Of a stretch of 6,888 bases of DNA, positions 1 to 6,262 are shown in pieces. The translations under genes were made by a program, and so were the position numbers. Where the stretch lies: contig NZ_JBAMMY010000042.1 in NCBI RefSeq assembly GCF_051233685.1, positions 1 to 6,888 of the forward strand. Direction: 5' to 3'. The notes below the pieces were generated by a model. It was not told the DNA's origin. It worked only from the letters and a program-made list of their open reading frames with translations, and ran no database searches. Each line of letters begins with the position of its first letter. The first letter of the stretch is position 1. The DNA is from RPRI01 sp051233685. Its GTDB lineage: Bacteria > Desulfobacterota > Desulfobacteria > Desulfobacterales > RPRI01.

Positions 1-140
1 AGCCAAACAAACCGTGTCTCAAAAAATGAGACGATTATCATTTAACGTAAGAGCTGTCTTCGATTATCTGAAAATGACGAAAAGATTTCAACCAGTGGTT
101 CTAAATAATTGAAGCTTATATTTAGAACAAATTTACCGTG
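1..140. other. Non-coding left edge, with two dyads
   Basis: I see no convincing gene here. There are two clear inverted repeats. One has GTCTCA (16-21) and TGAGAC (27-32) around an A5 loop. The other has the perfect 10-bp arms GTTCTAAATA (98-107) and TATTTAGAAC (119-128) around an 11-nt spacer. The octamer CGATTATC also occurs twice (32-39 and 61-68). If the IS end at 141-174 is a left end, this stretch is the 5' leader of an IS whose genes lie beyond the window. No transposase coding is visible: the only minus-strand ATG (39-41) opens a frame that does not resemble IS3 OrfA. It could equally be unrelated DNA beside a solitary IS end. Neither dyad is followed by a T tract, so they are not typical terminators. 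Confidence 0.45.
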
Positions 141-174
141 ATAAATTGGTTTACACTATTGACAACAGGGGTCA
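141..174 (-). repeat. IS3-type terminal inverted repeat (left copy)
   Basis: Read on the minus strand from 174, this 34-bp segment begins TGACCCCTGTTGTCAATAGT and continues to TTTAT at 141. It matches the segment at 6671-6704 at 33 of 34 positions; the only difference is the third base (TGA here, TGG there). The TG terminus followed by a C run is typical of IS3-family ends. No transposase C-terminus precedes it, unlike the right-hand copy, so it is best read as the left end (IRL) of an IS lying to the left, or as a solitary remnant. The IS tip is at 174. Homology stops abruptly beyond 141 on the inner side. Confidence 0.75.
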
Positions 175-278
175 GTTCCTATCCCAATTAATTTGTCCTT
201 CCCTCTACTTGTAATACGACATATGGTTACAGCATATTATTATTATTACAATAATCTTTGATTATCTTTTCATAATTT
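175..278. other. AT-rich gap between IS end and the res stop codon
   Basis: About 100 bp lie downstream of res with no gene. The stretch contains an ATT/TAT run (about 235-247) and, on the minus strand, a weak ATAATC-AAA-GATTAT hairpin just after the res stop. It is too AT-rich and lacks a T tract, so I do not call it an intrinsic terminator. No similarity to the missing part of the DUF4391 gene is visible, so this is not the other side of that insertion. Confidence 0.4.
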
Positions 279-3200
279 TTAATGATAACAATCATTCACC
301 AATTCCATCAGCTTTCCGTAGCTATCCACAACATCGTATTTTACATGTTCCGGATTTATCTTTTTATTGATCTCATCAAAAAATCTTCTGGCGCATTCAA
401 TCTTTGTTTTTTCAATTTCTCTTAGTTCCATGCTTGACATGGACCCTTTTGTTTCCGCTACAAAATATACATGTTTTACCAGTCCTTCCTTAAAGGTAAT
501 CGCCCAATCCGGGTTATAATTACCAACCGGTGTTGGGATAAAAAAGCCTTTTGGAAGTTTTGCATAGAGTACTACTTCAGCGCTGGTATCAAGGTCTTTA
601 ACAAAAGCGCGCTCGTTTTTTGATTCGGTTATCACATAATCATAGATGTGACGTTTCAACGGATCTCCTGCTTTGCTGAAATCCTGCTTGACCTGAGCAT
701 CCGTAAATATATTGATATCATGAGTTCCTGAAACAATATTATAAGTCAGATGTTCAATGATGACTGTTGCTTTCTGCTCATTTATCAAACGGGAGGCTTC
801 GGAAATAAAATTTTCCGGATTTGTTTTAAACTGGGCAAAAACCGGGGTTTGAATTTTACGCAGTATTTCAGATACCGTTTTTCTGGTCAGTTGAACTGCT
901 TCACATATTTTGCCTATAAGGTCGTACTTGACTGCCGAGCGGATGGATTTTCGGCTAAACTGGGTTGCCGTCTCCTGAATCTCAAATCCTTCACCGGCTT
1001 TGATCTGCTCGTAGCTGATATTATCTTTTTGTTCCCCATGCTGAATAGTGTACTGCAAAGGCTTAACCCGCAACTCTTTGTCAAGCGTCTTCACGCATTT
1101 TTCAATAAGTTCGGAGCTATCAAAATAAACCGTGTAAGCGGCTTTATTATTTATTCGGCTCCAAAGTTCTTTAAATTCTTTTTTATTAAAATTATCATTC
1201 AGGAGATTGGTTTTGGCTCCTCGATCATTTTCTATCTGTGGCAGTTTGGCATCACTATATACACTGTCTATCAACTTGAAGATTCGGTCTTTAAATGGTT
1301 TCAGATCATCAGGTAACGGGGCAAGCGACTCATTTTTTACTGCATCAATGTATTGATTAGAGATATTATCATTGTCATCCGTATAATCGTTTTTCAGTAA
1401 ATATTTGTATATCTGCTTGGCCATCTGGGCAGTAACTTCTACTGGCCCAGTCTCGGTTTGCAGAGTTTTGCCTGTAAAAAATGCCTCATCGGCAACATGT
1501 GGCCTATCGGATAAGGATATGCTGATATCTTTCTGTAAACCCGATACAAAGTCTTTATAACTCTCGCTTGCCACAACTGTTAACACATTGGTTTGATGCA
1601 CCGTTGCGGGATTATCCTGTCTTTCTCCCAACTGGTTCACTGCAATACGAAGACCCCGCCCAACTTCCTGTCTGCGGGAAATGGTGCTGTCACTGTGTTT
1701 AAGAGTACAGATGACAAATACATTCGGATTATCCCATCCTTCCCGAAGAGCAGAATGTGAAAAAATAAATCTGATGGGTTCACCAAAAGAAAGCAGCCGT
1801 TCCTTGTCTTTTAAGATCAAATCATAGGCATCAACATCATTTGCTTCACCCTGTTTTCTTTCAGTTGCGCTCATTTTCGGATCAATTAACCGATTTGATT
1901 TTTTATCGATGGAAAAGTATCCATTGTGTGTTTTTGAAGCTTCAATTCCATCCAGATAGTTTCTGTATTTATCCTGGAAAAGAAGTTTTAACTCATTGAC
2001 ACAATCTATATATTCTTCTTCAAAAATTTTAGCATATTCACCGCCTTCTTCCCCTGCCTCTGTGTACTTCCGATATTTGGCTACTTCATCAATAAAAAAC
2101 AGTGAGAGGACTTTTATTCCCTGATGAAACAGAATCTGCTCTTTTTCAAAATGAGACCTGATAGCTTCACGTATCTGAATTCGACGCAACGTTAATTCAT
2201 TTATGTCGCCTGTGACTTCTCCTGCTGTAAGCTCAACACCATTCGTAAAGCTGACTGTGTCTGTAATTGCATTTATATCGGAAATTACAAAACCTCTATA
2301 CTGATCCAGCTCTTCGGATTTAGTAAAAAGATTGTTCCCCTTATTCAATTTACGAATTTCTCTTTTAATCCCGTTTTTATGTTTAATCTCCATCTCTATA
2401 CGGGCAACCGGGCTTTGTTTAGAGACCCCAATGGATTCCAGATAAAGGTAAGCATTGGTTCCGGAAAGTCCTTTTACGGATATGCCGCGAACAGCAATCT
2501 TTTTAACCAGCTTCTGGTTATACGCATCCAGCGCATCCAGACGGTGAATCTTGTTGTGCTCCGTCTTATGCGTGGCTGAATAGCGCAGGATAAATAAGGG
2601 ATTAAACTCTTTAAGCGAGTCAAGAGTTTTAGTCCCTTCCATTTTTTGCGGTTCATCTAAAATAAGGACGGGACGGTTTGCTTTGATAACATCAATGGGT
2701 TTTCGGGTCTGAAAGTCATCCAGTTCTTCATAAATCCTGCGGGCATCTTTGCCGGTTGCATTAAATGCCTGCACATTTATTATCATGGTATTGATTCCGG
2801 CATCTGATGAAAAACTTTCCAGGTTGTGAAGTTGTTTAGAGTTATAAATGAAAAATTTTACCTTTTTGCCATAAGATTCCTGAAAATGCTCTGCTGTTAT
2901 TTCAAAAGATTTATAAACACCTTCTCGAATAGCAATACTGGGCACTACAACTATAAACTTGTTCCAGCCATAGCGTTTGTTCATTTCGAAAATGGTCTTA
3001 ATATAGCAGTAAGTCTTACCGGTTCCGGTTTCCATCTCAACATCCAGATTGATTGGAGATATTTTTGTTTTTGCCAAGTTGCCGGACTGGGGAAGGTTTT
3101 GGAGCCGTTGAACTTGTTGAATATTTTCAAGAAGCTGTTGATCATTTAGAAGTAAACCGGCATTTTTAAAGCCTGATTCTTCATAAGCGCCCGTTTGGTA

Positions 3201-3413
3201 ATACCCCTTTTTGTCTTTTTCCCTCATACCGGGATCGATCCGGTAACCGATACCTTCTGTATTTGCTTGTCCTTTGAAACAATCCACAACTGCATCCACA
3301 GCAAGAGTTTGGTATCGCTGTTGTTTAAAACGCAACTTCAAACGGGGTTGGGGATTTACAGATGGTAATACATTATCTCTATTGTTTTTCATCACAAACT
3401 TATCACTTTTCAT
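279..3413 (-). CDS. res: Type III restriction enzyme Res subunit (helicase-endonuclease)
   Basis: This is the 1044-residue Res subunit. With Mod it forms the ATP-dependent complex that cuts DNA with unmethylated, suitably oriented target sites. The N-terminal two-thirds is a superfamily 2 motor. It shows a Walker A motif, ETGTGKT, at 128-134; a Walker B motif, LDEPQ, at 252-256 (DEPQ rather than DEAD suits Type III Res); SAT at 279-281; REGWDNP near 557-563; and the arginine-finger motif RRQEVGRGLR at 580-589. The C-terminus carries the PD-(D/E)xK nuclease: PDW at 968-970, then ETK at 987-989. All catalytic residues are present and the frame is intact. It is slightly longer than EcoP15I Res (about 970 aa). 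The ATG lies 16 bp after the HEPN stop and has no strong ribosome-binding site, so it may rely on translational coupling; Met8 is an alternative start. It is the last gene of the operon. Confidence 0.96.
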   Translation of the reverse strand: MKSDKFVMKNNRDNVLPSVNPQPRLKLRFKQQRYQTLAVDAVVDCFKGQANTEGIGYRIDPGMREKDKKGYYQTGAYEESGFKNAGLLLNDQQLLENIQQVQRLQNLPQSGNLAKTKISPINLDVEMETGTGKTYCYIKTIFEMNKRYGWNKFIVVVPSIAIREGVYKSFEITAEHFQESYGKKVKFFIYNSKQLHNLESFSSDAGINTMIINVQAFNATGKDARRIYEELDDFQTRKPIDVIKANRPVLILDEPQKMEGTKTLDSLKEFNPLFILRYSATHKTEHNKIHRLDALDAYNQKLVKKIAVRGISVKGLSGTNAYLYLESIGVSKQSPVARIEMEIKHKNGIKREIRKLNKGNNLFTKSEELDQYRGFVISDINAITDTVSFTNGVELTAGEVTGDINELTLRRIQIREAIRSHFEKEQILFHQGIKVLSLFFIDEVAKYRKYTEAGEEGGEYAKIFEEEYIDCVNELKLLFQDKYRNYLDGIEASKTHNGYFSIDKKSNRLIDPKMSATERKQGEANDVDAYDLILKDKERLLSFGEPIRFIFSHSALREGWDNPNVFVICTLKHSDSTISRRQEVGRGLRIAVNQLGERQDNPATVHQTNVLTVVASESYKDFVSGLQKDISISLSDRPHVADEAFFTGKTLQTETGPVEVTAQMAKQIYKYLLKNDYTDDNDNISNQYIDAVKNESLAPLPDDLKPFKDRIFKLIDSVYSDAKLPQIENDRGAKTNLLNDNFNKKEFKELWSRINNKAAYTVYFDSSELIEKCVKTLDKELRVKPLQYTIQHGEQKDNISYEQIKAGEGFEIQETATQFSRKSIRSAVKYDLIGKICEAVQLTRKTVSEILRKIQTPVFAQFKTNPENFISEASRLINEQKATVIIEHLTYNIVSGTHDINIFTDAQVKQDFSKAGDPLKRHIYDYVITESKNERAFVKDLDTSAEVVLYAKLPKGFFIPTPVGNYNPDWAITFKEGLVKHVYFVAETKGSMSSMELREIEKTKIECARRFFDEINKKINPEHVKYDVVDSYGKLMELVNDCYH

Positions 3414-3429
3414 AGACTTATATCCGCTA

Positions 3430-3831
3430 TCAGCAAATCCCGCCCGGCTTTATAATGTTGTTGACAAAATCTCGTGTTCTAACGGCAATATCCAGAGCTT
3501 CATCACATATAGCCCTGTCAGGCATGGCCTGAGGCAGAGCGGAATAAATTGGATATTTTGATGGGACATAAATAGAATCCATCAGATCCATATCATCATC
3601 TGAAATCGGCGATGTGATTTGCTTTTCAGATAGCAGACCAACCAGTTCTCGAATACTATGCGTTCGCACAAACGGGAGATCAAACTCAATGATAACCGCT
3701 TTTAAATATTTTTCCACCGCCTGTTGAGCATTCTGGAGACAAGCATTAAGATGGCCGTGTTCCAGTGCAAGCCCTGCAACTTTGAGATTCTCCTCAGCAT
3801 AGGATATCCATACTCTTGTTTCATCCTTCAT
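3430..3831 (-). CDS. HEPN domain protein, partner of the adjacent MNT nucleotidyltransferase
   Basis: This is a 133-residue all-alpha HEPN protein of the COG1895/COG2250 type. Recognition rests on the helix NAQQAVEKYLKA (residues 34-45), the RTHSI turn (56-60) and the SKYP segment (91-94), which match the family's AQQ-x-EK-x-LKA, RTH-x-L and xRYP signatures. Such proteins are usually paired with MNT nucleotidyltransferases, some as toxin (HEPN) and antitoxin (MNT). I chose the ATG at 3831 because a GAGG-containing ribosome-binding site lies just upstream (3835-3841) and it suits the family's N-terminus. A TTG at 3852 would add seven residues. The ATG start overlaps the MNT gene by 11 bp, so translation is probably coupled. 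The canonical R-x4-6-H RNase motif of HEPN toxins is not present: the only Arg-His pair is R56-T-H58. Toxicity is therefore unproven; it could instead be a regulatory or substrate-binding partner. Confidence 0.85.
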   Translation of the reverse strand: MKDETRVWISYAEENLKVAGLALEHGHLNACLQNAQQAVEKYLKAVIIEFDLPFVRTHSIRELVGLLSEKQITSPISDDDMDLMDSIYVPSKYPIYSALPQAMPDRAICDEALDIAVRTRDFVNNIIKPGGIC

Positions 3832-4129
3832 AAACCACCTCACCTTTTTCAATTTCCTTTAAAAAAGGTTCGTGTTCCGGATTCGGCCGAACCGGAATAA
3901 CATCCATCGGTATTATCCGTGCAACATTTCTAAGAATTCGGCGGTACTTTCTGGCAAGGGGGTAATAGCTTTCATTTGAATCCTGAAACACGGCGATATC
4001 TATATCGTGGGGCATGTCGGAAGTCACAAATGAACCAAAAACTACAACCTTTCGCACCTCAGGAAAACCGGATAATCCGGCGGCGATTTCCTTTTTTACC
4101 ATTTCTTTAGTCTTGTCTGAAATATTCAT
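3821..4129 (-). CDS. MNT-type nucleotidyltransferase (putative antitoxin of the HEPN partner)
   Basis: This is a 102-residue minimal nucleotidyltransferase of the pol-beta superfamily. The signature FGSFVTSDMPHDIDIAVF gives the nucleotide-binding Gly32-Ser33 and metal ligands Asp42 and Asp44. A third acidic residue, Asp76 in MDVIPV, completes the catalytic set, so the enzyme looks intact. The GS-to-DxD loop is short (8 residues) compared with classic MntA proteins. In characterised HEPN/MNT pairs such as HepT/MntA, the MNT protein transfers AMP to the HEPN toxin and neutralises it; whether this pair does so is inference. The ATG follows a strong A/G-rich ribosome-binding site (G run at 4133-4138). 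It begins 73 bp after the mod stop and its end overlaps the HEPN start (ATG at 3829-3831, TGA at 3821-3823). Antitoxin-first order fits many such pairs. Confidence 0.88.
   Translation of the reverse strand: MNISDKTKEMVKKEIAAGLSGFPEVRKVVVFGSFVTSDMPHDIDIAVFQDSNESYYPLARKYRRILRNVARIIPMDVIPVRPNPEHEPFLKEIEKGEVVYEG
3835..3841 (-). promoter_or_regulatory. Ribosome-binding site deciding the HEPN start
   Basis: Read on the minus strand this is GAGGTGG, with its GAGG core 6 nt before the ATG at 3829-3831. It lies inside the end of the MNT gene. It favours the internal ATG over the TTG at 3850-3852, which has only a too-close AGGA. Confidence 0.6.
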
Positions 4130-4152
4130 ATTCCCCCCTTATCCTTTTGATA

Positions 4153-4177
4153 AAATCCGAGACACTGTTTCGGATTT
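4153..4177. promoter_or_regulatory. Perfect 8-bp dyad between mod and the MNT gene
   Basis: AAATCCGA (4153-4160) and TCGGATTT (4170-4177) flank a 9-nt loop in the 73-bp gap between mod and the MNT gene. On the minus strand the hairpin is followed only by TTTTATC, so it would be a weak terminator or attenuator. It could alternatively be an operator for an MNT-HEPN promoter. A second small dyad, CGATTT/AAATCG (4194-4210), spans the mod stop codon. I cannot identify a convincing promoter here. Confidence 0.4.
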
Positions 4178-4202
4178 ATTTTGTATCCATTTTCGATTTC
4201 AT

Positions 4203-6203
4203 TTAAATCGTCTTAACATCCGTGTGTGGTGACAATAGCTTAAAGATTTGCTCCACGTTGATTTTAACGCTGTCATTCTTAAAACCGGCATCACGAAACA
4301 CTACTCTCAGAGGTTTGCGTTTGGCCAGCTCTTTTATAAAATCTTCTGTGATTTCCCCATTTTTATCAAAACATGCTGCGAGAGCATTGTCATCCACGAA
4401 AAAGACCTCCTTACCTGCAATTGCATCTTTTTTAATTGGCAAGGATAGATCAACGCCCCAATCCAAAAGCACCTGGAAGAGTAAGTCTTCAGCGCTGCGG
4501 TCTTCTTTGATGTTGTCTGAAAATAAGGCAAGCTGCGTTTGTTGCACTGCATCCGGTGTATAGTAGATGCCGGACATGCTGGATGAAGCTACTTTTAGGA
4601 CGCGAAAGCCGATATCAAAGGATGAGGGATGAAGGATAAAGGATGAAGGGGATTGGAAGGATGAGGGATGAAGGCTAAAGGATGAAGTTGAATCTGAATT
4701 TTCGAGCGGCAGTTGTTTTTGATTGTTGTCCTTCCTCTTTTCTAATTCATCTCTTATTTGTTTCCCGGCACGGCGGATACGTTCTTTCCCTATTTCGGCA
4801 ATTGTTTTATAACCGGCTTTAAATGCTTCAGATTTTTCATCACAAGGCTCCGGAAGCTGGATCATAATGAATTTACGGTTACCCCCATCTTCGGCATTGA
4901 GTTGCATGATAGCATGGGCGGTGGTTGCGGAACCAGCGTAAAAGTCAAGAATTATAGCGTCATTTGGACAAAATCTGCATGCTTGTTTTAGTAAATCTAA
5001 AGGCTTGGGATTGTCAAATGCTTTTATGCCCATTAATCGCTTCACTATTCCTGAACCAGTTGAGGGAACATGAAACCAAATATCATTTAGTAGAGTTGTA
5101 TCTGTCGGTGGAATATAGTGTTCAGGTTTGCCATTGGAAGACAACCGCAATAGGTCAATATCTGCCCCTTGTTCTAAATACCAGCTATCAATTGTTTCTT
5201 GAGTAATATCTATTTCAGTTTTTCCAATTTCTGATATCATTTTTTGGTAATTGTTAATAGCCATAACACTACGGTCTTTACTCCAACGCCATTGTCCTGT
5301 ATCCGGTGTTATACCAAAGAGCTCATATCTCATTGTCGGTCTATCTGTGCCACGCCAGTGATTATTCCAACCTCCGCATTTTGAATCATCCAGTTCCCTT
5401 ACCATCTTTGGGAAACGATATGTAGATATTTTTGAATACAACAATAAATACTCAAAAGCTGTTCCTAATTTATCCCATGTCTCGAATTGAGCTTGTACGC
5501 TTTTGGCGCCACGTTTAATTGCAATTGAGTTGCGATAATTAGCTTCTCCAAAAACTTCATCCATTATTTTTTTTAAGTTGCTAATTTCTTCTGGTCCTAT
5601 TGATGCAAAGATTAATCCATCATCCGATAATAGATTTCTTGCAAGCTTTAACCTTGGATACATCATAGAAAGCCAATCGGAATGGAAACGGCCATTTGAT
5701 TCAGTGTTTGCTACTAAACGGTTGCCTTCTTCATCTTTCTGATTTGATTTTCTAAGATATTCTTCTGTGCTTTCGGCAAAATCATCTTCATAGATAAAAT
5801 CATTTCCTGTGTTATATGGTGGGTCAATGTATATCATTTTTATCTTGCCCAGATATGTTTCCTGCAAAAGCTTCAATGCATCAAGATTATCTCCTTCAAT
5901 AAAGAGATTCTGAGTAGTATCGAAATCAACGCTTTCTTCACGACAAGGGCGTAATGTTTTTGCGATAGGAGCATTAGCGGCAAGTAATGCTTCACGTTTT
6001 CCAGGCCAATTAAGATGATAGCGCTCCTGAGGCCCTTCAACAATGGTACCGGATAATTCCTGCCTGAGTAAATCAAAATCTATTGATTTTTTGAGTTTGC
6101 CATTTTTATCCATACTTTCCGTCACGCAATTCGGAAACAACCCGGCTATTTTTTCGATATTACCTTCAGTCAAATCAGGACTATGCATTTTCAATTTTTC
6201 CAT
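4203..6203 (-). CDS. mod: Type III restriction-modification DNA methyltransferase Mod
   Basis: This 666-residue Mod subunit binds the target site, methylates adenine (N6) from S-adenosylmethionine, and gives sequence specificity to the Res complex. The motif order is that of a beta-class amino-methyltransferase: catalytic DPPYNTG at 127-133 precedes the SAM-binding DFYAGSATTAHA at 420-431. SDWLSMMYPRLKLAR (175-189) and the following LLSDDGLIF are typical of the family. Residues about 205-400 between the motifs probably hold the target recognition region. The C-terminal DIGFRVLKV and LLDWGVDLSLPI segments (530 onward) are characteristic of Type III Mod. The ATG at 6203 has a good ribosome-binding site, GGAGAGG at 6208-6214. 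Residues about 504-529 are an unusual linker rich in HPSSF, encoded by a short-repeat array. The frame is intact and the protein should be active. It follows the DUF4391 gene by 43 bp and is probably cotranscribed with the genes on both sides. Confidence 0.96.
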   Translation of the reverse strand: MEKLKMHSPDLTEGNIEKIAGLFPNCVTESMDKNGKLKKSIDFDLLRQELSGTIVEGPQERYHLNWPGKREALLAANAPIAKTLRPCREESVDFDTTQNLFIEGDNLDALKLLQETYLGKIKMIYIDPPYNTGNDFIYEDDFAESTEEYLRKSNQKDEEGNRLVANTESNGRFHSDWLSMMYPRLKLARNLLSDDGLIFASIGPEEISNLKKIMDEVFGEANYRNSIAIKRGAKSVQAQFETWDKLGTAFEYLLLYSKISTYRFPKMVRELDDSKCGGWNNHWRGTDRPTMRYELFGITPDTGQWRWSKDRSVMAINNYQKMISEIGKTEIDITQETIDSWYLEQGADIDLLRLSSNGKPEHYIPPTDTTLLNDIWFHVPSTGSGIVKRLMGIKAFDNPKPLDLLKQACRFCPNDAIILDFYAGSATTAHAIMQLNAEDGGNRKFIMIQLPEPCDEKSEAFKAGYKTIAEIGKERIRRAGKQIRDELEKRKDNNQKQLPLENSDSTSSFSLHPSSFQSPSSFILHPSSFDIGFRVLKVASSSMSGIYYTPDAVQQTQLALFSDNIKEDRSAEDLLFQVLLDWGVDLSLPIKKDAIAGKEVFFVDDNALAACFDKNGEITEDFIKELAKRKPLRVVFRDAGFKNDSVKINVEQIFKLLSPHTDVKTI
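4618..4686. repeat. Imperfect GGATGAA-type repeat array inside mod
   Basis: Two 30-bp direct repeats (4618-4647 and 4657-4686) differ at one base and are offset by 39 bp, so the reading frame of mod is preserved. Each is built from GGATGAA, GGATAAA and GGGATGA heptamer-like units. Translated, they give the two HPSSF-containing blocks of residues 505-529. They sit in the linker before the C-terminal domain, where an insertion is likely to be tolerated. The family resembles short tandemly repeated heptamers scattered in many bacterial genomes. Confidence 0.85.
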
Positions 6204-6207
6204 TATA

Positions 6208-6214
6208 CCTCTCC
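6208..6214 (-). promoter_or_regulatory. Ribosome-binding site of mod
   Basis: Read on the minus strand this is GGAGAGG, 4 nt from the mod ATG at 6201-6203. It fixes this start over the in-frame Met6 codon downstream. It directly abuts the repeat array. Confidence 0.65.
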
Positions 6215-6215
6215 A

Positions 6216-6262
6216 CCTTCATCCTTCCGCCTTCATCCTTCCGCCTTCATCCCTCATCCTTT
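6216..6262. repeat. CCTTCATCC-type repeat array upstream of mod
   Basis: The plus strand shows tandem 14-mers (CCTTCATCCTTCCG at 6216-6229 and 6230-6243), then CCTTCATCCCTCATCCTTT (6244-6262). The last 19 bp are the exact reverse complement of 4617-4635 inside mod, so the two arrays belong to one repeat family in opposite orientation. The array occupies the gap between the DUF4391 gene and mod, and supplies the last codons (KDEG) and stop of the DUF4391 frame. No promoter is visible within it. Confidence 0.85.

Noticed and set aside
235..278. Rho-independent terminator after res
   Set aside because: The only hairpin is a 6-bp all-but-one AT stem with no following T tract.
175..278. Missing N-terminal part of the DUF4391 gene beside the left IS end
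   Set aside because: No reading frame there resembles DUF4391, so a simple split of the gene by one inverted segment is not supported.
750..1316. A 188-codon plus-strand open frame
   Set aside because: It lies wholly antisense within res, whose protein has clear domain motifs; the frame's own translation has no recognisable family features.
3850..3852. TTG as the start of the HEPN gene
   Set aside because: The ATG 21 bp downstream has a better-spaced ribosome-binding site and suits the family's N-terminus.
4222..4563. Plus-strand open frame opposite the mod C-terminus
   Set aside because: It is a shadow of the conserved Mod C-terminal coding sequence and has no independent support.
6216..6262. 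CRISPR array
   Set aside because: The units are short tandem heptamer/14-mer repeats without unique spacers, and there are no cas genes.
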